DNA from: Pseudomonas panipatensis
GTDB lineage: Bacteria > Pseudomonadota > Gammaproteobacteria > Pseudomonadales > Pseudomonadaceae
Direction: 5' to 3'
Assembly: GCF_900099785.1 (NCBI RefSeq)
Contig: NZ_FNDS01000001.1
Location: 186,001-250,000, forward strand
DNA length: 64,000 bases
Position 1 is the stretch's first letter. Every line of letters starts with the position of its first letter. Under the pieces are notes generated by a model that was not told the origin of the DNA, did not search any database, and saw only the letters and a list, made by a program, of their open reading frames with translations. The translations under genes were made by a program, and so were the position numbers. Below, piece by piece: positions 44,259 to 52,998 of the stretch.

Positions 44259-45920
44259 ATGTCCGAGGGCAAGAGCCGCTTTTTCCCGTCGATCAGCTCG
44301 ACTCGTCTGATCCTGCTGTTTTCCCTGCTCCTGGTGGTGTTCTACAACCTCGCCACCTGGAAAGCGCTGGATAGCCTGGTGCCGTTGCAAGGTTTCTACC
44401 GCATCGCCTTCTTCGGCTCCTTCGCGGTCTTCCTCTGGGCGGCCTTCACCCTGCTGCTGACGCTGGTGTCCTTCCGCCCGCTGCTCAAGCCCGCGCTGAC
44501 CCTGGTGGCGCTGTTCTCGGCGGCCGCGGCCTATTTCATGAACGACTACGGCATCGCCATCGATACGGTGATGGTGCAGAACGTCTTCGAGACCAACCCC
44601 GGTGAGGCCTCGGCGCTGTTCAGCGGCAAGCTGGTCGGCTATCTGCTGTTGCTCGGCGTGCTGCCGGCGGCCCTGGTGTGGCTGTTGCCGGTGAGCTACA
44701 AACCGTTCTTCCGTGGCCTGCTGAACAAGGTGCTGGTGGTGTTCGCCTGCGTGTTGGCGATTGCCGTGATGGTCGGCGCCTTCTACTCCACCTACGCGCC
44801 GATTTTCCGCGAGGAAGGCAAGCTCACCCACTTCATCAACCCGACCAACTACATCTACGCCATCAGCAAGTACGGCAAGCAGCGCCTGGGCATCAAGAAG
44901 GCCGACCTGGTGGTGCAGAAGATCGGCGAGGACGCGGTGATGAGCGCGAACGCCTCGCAACGGGCGAAGAAGTCGCTGATGGTCTTCGTCGTCGGCGAGA
45001 CCGCGCGAGCCGACCACTTCTCCCTCAATGGCTACGCCCGCGAGACCAACCCGGAGCTGGCCAAGCTGGATATCCTCAACTTCACCCAGGTGCATTCCTG
45101 CGGCACGTCCACCGCCGTGTCGGTACCTTGCATGTTCTCCAAGTTCCCGCGCGAGGACTACAGCGACAAGAAGGGCAAGACCTACGAAGGCCTGCTCGAC
45201 GTGCTGCAGCGCGCCGGCATGCAGGTGATCTGGCTGGACAACAACAGCGACTGCAAAGGCACCTGCCTGCGCGTGCCGCACCGCGACATTCCGAAGAACC
45301 AGCCGGGTCCGTTCTGCAACGGCAGCAATTGCCTTGACGAAGCCCTGCTACAGGACCTGCAGGCCTACATCGACGGCTTGAAGGACAACGCCATCATCGT
45401 CCTGCACGCCGACGGCAGCCACGGCCCCGAGTACTACGACCGCTACCCGGCGGACAAGGAGCGCTTCAAGCCGGTGTGCCACACCAATCAGTTGGGTAGC
45501 TGCTCGAAGGACGAACTGGTCAACGTCTACGACAACACCATCCTCTACACCGACTTCTTCCTGTCCAAGGTGATCGAGCTGCTCAAGCACAACAGCGACA
45601 AGTACGACACCTCGATGCTGTATGTGTCCGACCATGGCGAGTCGCTCGGCGAAAACGGCATGTACCTGCACGCCGCGCCTTACGCCATCGCCCCTGAGGC
45701 GCAGACCCATGTGCCCATGGTCATGTGGTTCGGCCCCTCGACCCTGGGCAACCTCGGCATCGACCGTGGCTGCCTGGCCGGCAAGCGCGACGAGGCTGAC
45801 CTGAGCCACGACAACCTGTTCCACTCGGTGCTCGGCCTGCTCGACGTGCACACCAGCCTGTATCAGCCGACGCTGGACATCTTCCATTCCTGCCGTGGCA
45901 CTTCGGTGGCTGGACAGTAA
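44259..45920 (+). CDS. Lipid A phosphoethanolamine transferase, EptA/PmrC type
   Basis: A 553-residue inner membrane enzyme with five N-terminal helices (to about 200) and a periplasmic sulfatase-like domain. The catalytic Thr is T283 in SCGTSTAVSVPCMFS. Zinc ligands are in VVGETARADH and VSDHGESLGENG. Cysteine pairs are in NSDCKGTC and NGSNCLD. It adds phosphoethanolamine to lipid A, lowering affinity for polymyxin. The usual IGSHGP-type motif reads HADGSHGPEYY here. No PmrAB genes adjoin it. AAGGAG lies 8 bases before the ATG. A related target (lipooligosaccharide core) cannot be excluded. Confidence 0.9.
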   Translation: MSEGKSRFFPSISSTRLILLFSLLLVVFYNLATWKALDSLVPLQGFYRIAFFGSFAVFLWAAFTLLLTLVSFRPLLKPALTLVALFSAAAAYFMNDYGIAIDTVMVQNVFETNPGEASALFSGKLVGYLLLLGVLPAALVWLLPVSYKPFFRGLLNKVLVVFACVLAIAVMVGAFYSTYAPIFREEGKLTHFINPTNYIYAISKYGKQRLGIKKADLVVQKIGEDAVMSANASQRAKKSLMVFVVGETARADHFSLNGYARETNPELAKLDILNFTQVHSCGTSTAVSVPCMFSKFPREDYSDKKGKTYEGLLDVLQRAGMQVIWLDNNSDCKGTCLRVPHRDIPKNQPGPFCNGSNCLDEALLQDLQAYIDGLKDNAIIVLHADGSHGPEYYDRYPADKERFKPVCHTNQLGSCSKDELVNVYDNTILYTDFFLSKVIELLKHNSDKYDTSMLYVSDHGESLGENGMYLHAAPYAIAPEAQTHVPMVMWFGPSTLGNLGIDRGCLAGKRDEADLSHDNLFHSVLGLLDVHTSLYQPTLDIFHSCRGTSVAGQ

Positions 45921-45955
45921 GACGAGTCCGGCGAGACGCGAATCTCGCCAGGTAT

Positions 45956-45994
45956 GAAAAAGGCCGTACGGGTACGCCCCATACGGCCTTTTTC
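45956..45994. terminator. Bidirectional terminator
   Basis: A 13-bp stem GAAAAAGGCCGTA / TACGGCCTTTTTC between convergent eptA-like and usp genes, with T runs on both strands. Confidence 0.88.
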
Positions 45995-46010
45995 GTTGGA
46001 CAGGCCGGGC

Positions 46011-46460
46011 TTACTTGTCGCGCACCAGCAGCACCGGACGGTTGCTCACCCGCAGCAGGCCTTCGGCGACGCTGCCCAGCATCAGTCGGCGCACGCCACG
46101 GCGGCCATGGGTGCCCATGACGATCAGGTCGGCCTTGCATTCTTCGGCTTCGGTTTCGATGCGCTCGGCGATTTCTTCGCTGGCGCGCTCCTGGCAGACG
46201 CGGTCGAACTTGGTCTTGGCCTTGTCGCCGACCAGCTCGCGGGCCTTGGCCAGCACGTCATCGGCGGCCTTCAGCGCGGCTTCGCGCAGCGGCTCGGGGT
46301 TGTAGTACACGGCATAGTCGGGCAGGTGGCGCAGCGGGCTATCGACGATGGTGATGACACGCAGCTCGCCGCCGGTCAGTTGTGCCAGTTTCACCGCTTC
46401 ACCCAGGGCGCGGTCGGAAACCGGGCTGCCGTCCACTGCTACCAGAATGCGCTCGTACAT
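46011..46460 (-). CDS. Universal stress protein A family protein
   Basis: A 149-residue single-domain Usp starting MYERILVAVDGSPVSDRAL. The ATP-binding motif is VMGTHGRRGVRRLMLGSVAEGLLRVSNRPVLLV (G2xG9xGS). By position it matches PA3309 (UspK), which I remember as needed for survival under anaerobic pyruvate fermentation and controlled by Anr. A matching Anr-like site lies upstream (46522-46535). Confidence 0.92.
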   Translation of the reverse strand: MYERILVAVDGSPVSDRALGEAVKLAQLTGGELRVITIVDSPLRHLPDYAVYYNPEPLREAALKAADDVLAKARELVGDKAKTKFDRVCQERASEEIAERIETEAEECKADLIVMGTHGRRGVRRLMLGSVAEGLLRVSNRPVLLVRDK

Positions 46461-46521
46461 GATGTTTCCCTCAATGAGTGGCTTGGTGGAAAAACTCTAG
46501 CGTCCCCTGACGGGGATTCCC

Positions 46522-46535
46522 TTGCGCAGGGTCAA
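46522..46535 (-). promoter_or_regulatory. Anr/FNR-like box upstream of the usp gene
   Basis: Minus-strand TTGACCCTGCGCAA fits TTGAY-N4-RTCAA in 8 of 10 defined positions. A -10-like TAGAGT (46494-46499) lies downstream so that the box would be centred about 40-41 bases before the start of transcription, the class II activator position. Confidence 0.5.
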
Positions 46536-46612
46536 TAGTAGACGGTGGGGCTGGGAATAGTGCCCGGGATCGAACGAATCGGTGCCGCAGGAGTGGGGGC
46601 ACAAAAACAAAA

Positions 46613-46639
46613 AAGCCGCGACGGGGGCCGTCGCGGCTT
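46613..46639 (-). terminator. Rho-independent terminator of rapA
   Basis: A 12-bp stem AAGCCGCGACGG / CCGTCGCGGCTT with a 3-base loop. On the minus strand it runs into TTTTTTGTTTTTG. Confidence 0.92.
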
Positions 46640-46660
46640 CGCTGGATCGCGGCGTGGCGC

Positions 46661-49507
46661 TTAGCCGGCGACCAGTACGCGAATCGCTTCCAGGCGCAGC
46701 GACGCCTTGTCGAGCATCGCCAGGCTTTCATCGCGCTGCTGGCGCAGGGCTTCCAGCTCGCTGTCGCGCACGCTTGGGTTGACCTGCTTGAGCGCGGTCA
46801 GGCGGGCCAGTTCTTCGTCGAGGCTGGCCAGCAATTGCTGGCGGGCCTTCTCCACGCGCTCGGCGTGGCGCGGCGCGATCTTGCTTTCGGCGACCGCGAA
46901 CTGCTTGGCCAGCACATCGCGCTGGGCCTGCACGAACTTGTTGGCGCTGGCGCGCGGGACGCTTTCCAGTTGGTCGCTAAGGGTCTCGAAGGACACCCGC
47001 GCGGCCAGGTCGTTGCCGTTGGCGTCGAGCAGGCAGCGCAGCGCCACCGGCGGCAGGAAACGCCCCAGTTGCAGTTTGCGCGGCGCCACCGCCTCGCTGA
47101 CGAAGAGCATTTCCAGCAGCACGGTGCCGGGCTTCAGCGCCTTGTTCTTGATCAGCGCCACCGAGGTGTTGCCCAGCGAGCCGGACAGCACCAGGTCCAT
47201 GCCGCCCTGCACCATGGGGTGTTCCCAGGTGAGGAACTGCATGTCTTCGCGGGCCAGGGCCTGGGCACGATCGTAGGTGATGGTCACGCCTTCGTCGCTG
47301 CCGAGGGGGAAGCTGGCGTCGAGCATCTTCTCGCTGGGCTTGAGGATCAGCGCGTTCTCCGAGTGGTCCTCGCTGTCGATGCCGTAGGTGTCGAACAGGC
47401 GCTCCATGTAGATCGGCAGGGCGAACTCGTCGTCCTGCTCCTCGATCGCCGCGACCAGCGCTTCGCCTTCGCCGGCGCCGCCGGAGTTGAGTTCCAGCAG
47501 GCGGTCGCGGCCGCTGTGCAGCTCGGCTTCCAGGGCTTCGCGGGCGGCCTTGCCTTCGGCCAGCAGGGCTTCGAACTGCTGGTCATCGCCGCCATCGAGC
47601 AGTTCCAGCAGGCGCGGGCCGAAGCGGTGCTGCAGGGCGTTGCCGGTCGGGCAGGTGTTGAGGAAGGCGTTGAGCGCCTGGTGGTACCACTGGAACAGGC
47701 GCTCCTGCGCGCTGGTTTCCAGGTGCGGCACATGGATCTGGATGGTGTGCTTCTGGCCGATACGGTCGAGACGGCCGATGCGCTGTTCCAACTGGTCCGG
47801 ATGCGCCGGCAGATCGAACAGCACCAGGTGATGGGCGAACTGGAAGTTACGGCCTTCGCTGCCGATTTCCGAGCAGATCAGCACCTGGGCGCCGAACTCT
47901 TCGTCGGCGAAGTAAGCCGCGGCGCGGTCGCGTTCGAGGATGCTCATGCCCTCGTGGAACACCGTGGCCGGAATGCCCGAGCGCAGGCGCAGGGCGTCTT
48001 CCAGGTCGAGGGCGGTCTCGGCGTGGGCGCAGATCACCAGTACCTTGAACTGCTTGAGCATCTTCAGGGTGTCGATCAGCCATTCCACGCGCGGGTCGAA
48101 ACGCCACCAGCGGGTGTTCTCGTCGCTGTCGTCGACCTGCCCCTGGAAGCTCACCTCAGGGTACAGGTCGGCCTGCTCGCCGACCGGCAGCTCCATGTAT
48201 TCCGCCGGGCTCGGCAGCGGGTAGGCGTGCAGCTGGCGCTCGGGGAAGCCCTGTACCGCGGCGCGGGTGTTGCGGAACAGCACGCGGCCGGTGCCGTGGC
48301 GGTCGAGCAGCTCGCGCACCAGGCGCGCGCGGGCGTCTTCGTCGCCGCCCTCGACGCTGGCCAGCAGTTCGTCCCCGGCGGCGCCGAGGAAGCCGTGGAT
48401 AGCGTCGCGCGCGGAGGGGGATAGGCGGCCATGATCGATCAGCTCCTGCACCGCTTCGGCGACCGGGCGGTACTGGCTGCTTTCGGTGCGGAAGGCTTCC
48501 AGGTCATGGAAACGGTCCGGGTCGAGCAGGCGCAGGCGGGCGAAGTGGCTGTCCAGGCCGAGCTGCTCGGGGGTGGCGGTGAGCAGCAGGACGCCGGGGA
48601 TGATCTGCGCCAGTTGCTCGACCAGGCGGTATTCGGCGCTGGCCTGCTCCGGGTGCCAGACCAGGTGGTGGGCTTCGTCGACCACCAGCAGGTCCCAGCC
48701 GGCGGCGCACAGGGCGTCCTGGGCGCGCTCGTCGTCTTTCAGCCACTCCAGGGCGACCAGGGCCAGTTGGCTGTCTTCGAAGGGGTTGCTGGCATCGCTC
48801 TCGACGAAACGCTCGCGGTCGAACAGCGCGACCTCCAGGTTGAAGCGCCGGCGCATTTCCACCAGCCACTGGTGCTGCAGGTTCTCCGGCACCAGGATGA
48901 GCACGCGGCTGGCGCGTCCGGAGAGCAGTTGGCGATGGATCACCAGGCCGGCTTCGATGGTCTTGCCCAGGCCCACTTCGTCGGCCAGCAGCACGCGCGG
49001 AGCGATGCGGTCGGCGACTTCGCGGGCGATGTGCAGTTGGTGCGCGATCGGCTGCGCGCGGGCGCCGCCCAGGCCCCACAGGGAGGATTGCAGCAGGCGC
49101 GTGCGGTGTTCCAGGGTGTGGTAGCGCAGACCGAACCAGGACATGGGGTCGATCTGTCCGGCGAACAGGCGGTCGCTGGCCAGGCGGAACTGGATGAAGT
49201 TGGACAGCTGGGTTTCCGGCAGCACGCAGACTTCATTCTGCGCGTTGAGGCCGCTATAGATGAGCAGGCCGTCGACTTCCTCGACTTCGCGCACGGTCAT
49301 CTTCCAGCCTTCGAAGTGCGTCACTTCATCGCCCGGGGCGAAGCGCACGCGGGTCAGCGGGGCGTTGCGTTCGGCATACTGGCGGGTATCGCCGGTGGCC
49401 GGATAGAGCACGGTGAGCAGCCGTCCATCGAGCGCCAGGATGGTCCCCAGCCCTAATTCTGCTTCACTGTCGCTGATCCAGCGTTGACCCGGTTGATACT
49501 GCGCCAT
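46661..49507 (-). CDS. rapA: RNA polymerase-associated ATPase RapA
   Basis: A 948-residue Swi2/Snf2 protein that binds RNA polymerase and helps recycle it after termination. N-terminal Tudor-like domains (about 1-105, starting [21 protein letters not shown]) precede the ATPase core: DEVGLGKT at 176-183 and DEAH at 277-280. The helicase C half has [24 protein letters not shown] and [11 protein letters not shown]. Length fits the family (E. coli 968). Also called hepA. The minus strand shows GGGAGGTGTCC before the ATG at 49507. Confidence 0.97.
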   Translation of the reverse strand: MAQYQPGQRWISDSEAELGLGTILALDGRLLTVLYPATGDTRQYAERNAPLTRVRFAPGDEVTHFEGWKMTVREVEEVDGLLIYSGLNAQNEVCVLPETQLSNFIQFRLASDRLFAGQIDPMSWFGLRYHTLEHRTRLLQSSLWGLGGARAQPIAHQLHIAREVADRIAPRVLLADEVGLGKTIEAGLVIHRQLLSGRASRVLILVPENLQHQWLVEMRRRFNLEVALFDRERFVESDASNPFEDSQLALVALEWLKDDERAQDALCAAGWDLLVVDEAHHLVWHPEQASAEYRLVEQLAQIIPGVLLLTATPEQLGLDSHFARLRLLDPDRFHDLEAFRTESSQYRPVAEAVQELIDHGRLSPSARDAIHGFLGAAGDELLASVEGGDEDARARLVRELLDRHGTGRVLFRNTRAAVQGFPERQLHAYPLPSPAEYMELPVGEQADLYPEVSFQGQVDDSDENTRWWRFDPRVEWLIDTLKMLKQFKVLVICAHAETALDLEDALRLRSGIPATVFHEGMSILERDRAAAYFADEEFGAQVLICSEIGSEGRNFQFAHHLVLFDLPAHPDQLEQRIGRLDRIGQKHTIQIHVPHLETSAQERLFQWYHQALNAFLNTCPTGNALQHRFGPRLLELLDGGDDQQFEALLAEGKAAREALEAELHSGRDRLLELNSGGAGEGEALVAAIEEQDDEFALPIYMERLFDTYGIDSEDHSENALILKPSEKMLDASFPLGSDEGVTITYDRAQALAREDMQFLTWEHPMVQGGMDLVLSGSLGNTSVALIKNKALKPGTVLLEMLFVSEAVAPRKLQLGRFLPPVALRCLLDANGNDLAARVSFETLSDQLESVPRASANKFVQAQRDVLAKQFAVAESKIAPRHAERVEKARQQLLASLDEELARLTALKQVNPSVRDSELEALRQQRDESLAMLDKASLRLEAIRVLVAG

Positions 49508-49773
49508 GGACACCTCCCGCAAAAAGCCGGCTATGGTAACGGAACGCGCGATTTTCAGCGACGGCCGTCCGCTGAGAGGACCGTTGCTCGCCAGTCCCGC
49601 CAGGGGCCGTGGATAGCCGCTGGCGACCATGATCCCTGGTGACACCGCGCAGTTCCGGCCGGGGCCGGGGTGGCTGGTGGAATTCCTGGGAAGTGTAGCG
49701 AGGCGGATTCAGCCCGGCGCCCCGAGCCGACAACCTGAGCCGACCACCCGAATCAGCCGAGGACGATCCAGCC

Positions 49774-50070
49774 ATGTTGCCGCCGATCCCCAGCAGCCTG
49801 CAGCCGGTCACGGCGCAGCAGGACCCACCCCGGTCGCGGCCGGAGGTGGCTCCGGTCGCACCGGTCGAAGCCGTCTCCGCCGATGCCGCCGTGACCTTGC
49901 AGCGCCGCCCCGCCGAATTGCAGCCGGAAGAGGAGTACCGTCGGCGCCGTCGGCGCGCGTCCGCATCCGTCGAGGCGTCGCCCGAGGCGGACGAGGCGCC
50001 TGCCGACGAACGCGTCGAGGAGGTGGAGGACGCGCCGCGCAAGGGGCTGTGGATCGATATCGAGGTGTGA
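49774..50070 (+). CDS. Small conserved Pseudomonas protein with acidic/basic blocks
   Basis: A 98-residue protein starting MLPPIPSSLQPVTAQQ. It is low-complexity: Pro/Val-rich, then a basic run EEEYRRRRRRASASVE, then acidic PADERVEEVEDA, ending KGLWIDIEV. I believe a similar protein (near PA3307) is conserved at this place in Pseudomonas, which together with a clean gap supports a real gene. Probably intrinsically disordered; function unknown. Divergent from rapA. Confidence 0.65.
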   Translation: MLPPIPSSLQPVTAQQDPPRSRPEVAPVAPVEAVSADAAVTLQRRPAELQPEEEYRRRRRRASASVEASPEADEAPADERVEEVEDAPRKGLWIDIEV

Positions 50071-50123
50071 GCGCGACGTAGTACGCTGTCCAGCGTCATC
50101 CACTGCCCAGCCTTGCGTGCGCC

Positions 50124-50723
50124 ATGCTGTTCGCCGATGCCCCCATTCAGCTCGCCAATGCCGAATTGCGCCTGATCGCGCCATGGTGCGATGCCGCGAC
50201 CGCGGCGGACTGGTTCGCGCGCCTGCTCGCGCAGACCCCCTGGGAGCAGCCCAGCGTGCGCCTGCACGGTCGCGACTATGCGGTGCCGCGCCTGGTCGCC
50301 TGGTACGGCGACGCCGAGGCCAGCTATCGCTACTCCGGCCTGGTGCATCGGCCATTACCCTGGACGCCGCTGCTGGCGGAGATTCGTCGCCGGGTGCAGG
50401 AAAGCGTCGGCCAGCCGCTCAATGGCGTACTGCTCAACTATTACCGCGACGGCCAGGATTCGATGGGCTGGCACAGCGACGACGAACCCGAGCTGGGGCG
50501 CAATCCGCTGGTGGTTTCGCTGAACCTCGGCGGCACCCGGCGCTTCGACCTGCGGCGCAAGGGCCATGGCGCGATCGAGCACTCCCTGCAGCTGGAATCC
50601 GGTTCGCTGCTGGTCATGGCCGGCGCAACACAGCATTATTGGCAGCATCAGGTGGCCAAGACGCGGCGCCCGGTCGCTCCCCGCCTGAACCTGACTTTCC
50701 GCCTGGTGCACGCCCAGCCATGA
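50124..50723 (+). CDS. AlkB-like 2-oxoglutarate/Fe(II) dioxygenase
   Basis: A 199-residue protein of the ALKBH2/3-like AlkB group, which removes alkyl lesions such as 1-methyladenine from DNA or RNA. The substrate loop LNYYRDGQDSMGWHSDDEPELG carries the HxD iron ligands. The second His is in ATQHYWQHQVAK and the 2-oxoglutarate Arg pair in RLNLTFRLV. No signal peptide. It overlaps the following 53-residue gene (ATGA). Confidence 0.88.
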   Translation: MLFADAPIQLANAELRLIAPWCDAATAADWFARLLAQTPWEQPSVRLHGRDYAVPRLVAWYGDAEASYRYSGLVHRPLPWTPLLAEIRRRVQESVGQPLNGVLLNYYRDGQDSMGWHSDDEPELGRNPLVVSLNLGGTRRFDLRRKGHGAIEHSLQLESGSLLVMAGATQHYWQHQVAKTRRPVAPRLNLTFRLVHAQP

Positions 50724-50881
50724 GCAACGACGACAAACTGATCGACTTCAACGCCGAGCGCGACAAGCGCATTCACGACGTCCATGAGAAACGTCTGCAG
50801 GAAGTGCGCAAGGCCTTCGAGCAGGCGCTGCCGTTGGGCAAGTCGCGCAAGAAGGGCAAGAGCAAGCCGAAGAAGCGTTGA
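50720..50881 (+). CDS. 53-residue Lys-rich small protein, translationally coupled to the AlkB-like gene
   Basis: A small protein starting MSNDDKLIDFNAERDKRIHD. It is a likely single helix (HEKRLQEVRKAFEQAL) with a strongly basic tail (KSRKKGKSKPKKR) that could bind nucleic acid. The ATG overlaps the stop of the alkB-like gene (ATGA), which supports translation. Function unknown. Confidence 0.7.
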   Translation: MSNDDKLIDFNAERDKRIHDVHEKRLQEVRKAFEQALPLGKSRKKGKSKPKKR

Positions 50882-51033
50882 TCGACCCCTCGCGTTACCC
50901 GCGTTTTCCTGCCTTTTCCCTCCCGAACCCCCGCCATTGGCCGCTTTCCGCGGCCATGCACCGCAGCCTGACACGCGCCGAACTTGATCTGCGTCAGTGA
51001 TCCGTGGGGTGCCGGGGCAGCCTTTTCCGGCCA

Positions 51034-51074
51034 TTGACACAAGTCAATATCGGCGCCCCCCACGCCGCTAACCT
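51034..51074 (+). promoter_or_regulatory. Anr/FNR-dependent class II promoter of the ccoM-like gene
   Basis: TTGACACAAGTCAA (51034-51047) is a perfect inverted TTGAC-N4-GTCAA Anr/FNR box. A -10-like TAACCT follows at 51069-51074, which would put transcription start near 51081-51082 and the box centre at about -41.5, the standard activating position. Confidence 0.85.
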
Positions 51075-51117
51075 GAGCCCATCAACCAAGCAGACAGGGC
51101 AACAGGAGGCCAGCATC

Positions 51118-51225
51118 ATGTTCATCGACGAGGTGGTTCTTGCCGGAGTGATTACGGTTGGCCTGATGGTCCTGTTTTTCGGTGGTGTCGGATATTTCAT
51201 CTGGAAGGACTCGCATCGTCACTGA
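51118..51225 (+). CDS. ccoM: CcoM-like subunit of cbb3-type cytochrome c oxidase
   Basis: A 35-residue protein, MFIDEVVLAGVITVGLMVLF followed by FGGVGYFIWKDSHRH: one membrane helix (about 7-29) with a short charged C-terminus. The pattern MFxDxVVLAGVxTVGLM...GYFIWKD is what I remember of CcoM, the small subunit of Pseudomonas cbb3 oxidases needed for assembly and stability. CACAACAGGAGG-type ribosome site (ACAGGAGG) upstream, a perfect Anr box 71 bp before, and a strong terminator after. The Anr control fits an oxidase used at low oxygen. Confidence 0.83.
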   Translation: MFIDEVVLAGVITVGLMVLFFGGVGYFIWKDSHRH

Positions 51226-51268
51226 GACGACGATCCTTTCGGATTACACAGAGCACGCAAGGCACTTA

Positions 51269-51287
51269 GGGCGACTTCGAGTCGCCC
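51269..51287 (+). terminator. Rho-independent terminator of the ccoM-like gene
   Basis: An 8-bp stem GGGCGACT / AGTCGCCC, loop TCG, followed by GTTTTTTTTG. Confidence 0.93.
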
Positions 51288-51317
51288 GTTTTTTTTGCCC
51301 GCATTTTTATCCGCAGA

Positions 51318-51352
51318 AACGACAAAGCCCCGCGATGCGGGGCTTTGTCGTT
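51318..51352 (-). terminator. Terminator of the phaJ1 unit
   Basis: A perfect 16-bp stem around ACAAAGCCCCGC / GCGGGGCTTTGT with loop GAT, just after the phaJ1 stop. Also present as a hairpin on the plus strand. Confidence 0.82.
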
Positions 51353-51363
51353 GCGCCATGGCC

Positions 51364-51834
51364 TTAGCCGATGGTGATCGGCGGCAGCGCCGGCAGCTCG
51401 ATGTCGAGCTTCTGCTTCGGTGCCAGCACCTCGGCCTCGCCTTCCACCACTGCCTCACCGTTCTGGTTGAGCACGCGGGTGCCGATGCGCACGCGGTTCT
51501 TCGGCAGCTTCTCCAGGACTTCCAGCGCCACCGTCAGACGGTCACCGAGCTTCACCGGGCGGGTGAAGCGCAGGTTCTGGCCGAGGTAGATGGTGCCCGG
51601 GCCGGGCAAGGTGGTGGCGATCGCCGCGCTGATCAGCGCGCCGCTGAGCATGCCGTGGGCGATGCGCTCCTTGAACAGGGTGGTGGCGGCGTAGTCGGCA
51701 TCCAGGTGCACCGGGTTACGGTCGCCGGACACTTCCGCGAACAGCTGGATGTCGCGTTCGCCGACTTCGCGTTCGAAGCTGGCTTTCTGGCCGACTTCGA
51801 GTTCTTCGTAGGGGACGTTCTGCACCTGACTCAT
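51364..51834 (-). CDS. phaJ1: (R)-specific enoyl-CoA hydratase PhaJ1 (MaoC-like)
   Basis: A 156-residue single hot-dog domain enzyme that hydrates trans-2-enoyl-CoA to (R)-3-hydroxyacyl-CoA, drawing beta-oxidation intermediates towards polyhydroxyalkanoate. The catalytic D38 and H43 are in VSGDRNPVHLDADYA. FKERIAHGMLSGALISA and IYLGQNLRFTRPVKLGD follow. It closely resembles PhaJ1 of P. aeruginosa (PA3302, 156 residues) as I remember it. Overlaps the upstream hydrolase gene by 4 bp. Confidence 0.92.
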   Translation of the reverse strand: MSQVQNVPYEELEVGQKASFEREVGERDIQLFAEVSGDRNPVHLDADYAATTLFKERIAHGMLSGALISAAIATTLPGPGTIYLGQNLRFTRPVKLGDRLTVALEVLEKLPKNRVRIGTRVLNQNGEAVVEGEAEVLAPKQKLDIELPALPPITIG

Positions 51835-52781
51835 GCTTTTTCCTCGGATGTCATGCCGGCACTGGCGGAGAGCACTCCGTCCAGCCAGGCGATGAGGTTG
51901 CGGATGACCTCGTCGCGATTGGTCTCGTTGAAGACTTCGTGACGGGCCTCGGGATAAATCTGCTGTTGGACGTCGCGTAGCCCGGCGCGAGTCATGGCCG
52001 CGGCGAGATCGCGCAGGCGCCGGCCCTGGCTGACCGGATCACGCTCGCCGCCGATGATCAGCAGCGGCAGCTGCGGGGCGATGCGCGCGAGGTTTTCCAC
52101 CGGGGTGATTTCTTCCAGGCCGCCGAGCAGATCCAGCCACAGCTGGTTGCTGCAGCGGAAGCCGCACAAGGGGTCGGCCAGGTACTTGTCCACTTCCCTG
52201 GCGTCGCGGCTGAGCCAGTCGAAGGGGGTGCGGTTGGGCTTGAAGGCCTTGTTGAAGGCGCCGAAGGAGATGAACTCGATCAGCGCGCTGCGCCCCAGCG
52301 GGCCCTGGCGCCAGCGCTCGAAGCGAGCGATCAGCCGCGCGAGGCGATACAGCGCCACGGGCTGGTAGTTGCAGCCGGACAGCACGGCGCCGCGGACGCT
52401 GTCGCTGTGTTGCAGCAGGTAGGCGGTGGCGATGTAGCTGCCCATGCTGTGGCCGAGCAGGAAGATCGGCTGCCCCGGCTCGCGTTCGCGGATATGCCTG
52501 TTGAGGGTCTGCAGGTCGCCGATCACCTTGCCCCAGCCGCCATGGTCGGCGTAGTGGCCGAGGTCGCCATGCTCGGCGCTGCGACCATGGCCGCGCTGGT
52601 CGATGGCGTGCAGCGAATAGCCGGCGAGATTCAGCGCTTCGCCCAGGCGCGCGTAGCGCCCGGCGTGCTCGGCCATGCCATGGGAGAGCATCACCACGCC
52701 CTTGGGCGCCTCGGCGGCCCAGAGATGGGTGTACAGCGGTGTCTCGTCGGCGGCGGTCAGCCAATAGGCGGCGTACGGCAT
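51831..52781 (-). CDS. Alpha/beta hydrolase, lysophospholipase/monoacylglycerol lipase type
   Basis: A 316-residue alpha/beta hydrolase. The oxyanion part is VVMLSHGMAEHAGRY, then AIDQRGHGRS. The nucleophile Ser is in LLGHSMGSYIA (GxSxG), the Asp in LIIGGERDPVS, and the His in YPEARHEVFNE. It should release fatty acids from lysophospholipids or monoglycerides, which would feed the neighbouring fadD genes. ATG at 52781 with AGGAG upstream. Divergent from fadD2. Confidence 0.9.
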   Translation of the reverse strand: MPYAAYWLTAADETPLYTHLWAAEAPKGVVMLSHGMAEHAGRYARLGEALNLAGYSLHAIDQRGHGRSAEHGDLGHYADHGGWGKVIGDLQTLNRHIREREPGQPIFLLGHSMGSYIATAYLLQHSDSVRGAVLSGCNYQPVALYRLARLIARFERWRQGPLGRSALIEFISFGAFNKAFKPNRTPFDWLSRDAREVDKYLADPLCGFRCSNQLWLDLLGGLEEITPVENLARIAPQLPLLIIGGERDPVSQGRRLRDLAAAMTRAGLRDVQQQIYPEARHEVFNETNRDEVIRNLIAWLDGVLSASAGMTSEEKA

Positions 52782-52998
52782 GGGCACTCCTGGTGCCGGC
52801 TCGGGGTCGCGGCATTCTAGCAGCGCCGCCCGCTGCGCAGCATCCCGGGGCGGTGGCGCGAGATTCACGTGGTCAATGAGGGCCCCCGGAGTATTTGCGC
52901 CTGTCCGCCCAACTGCTACTTTCCGACGGATGGCCGCGGCCGGGCCGCCTTGGGCGATCGGCGCGAAACAGACTTGCAGGCAGAGAGGACAACAACAA

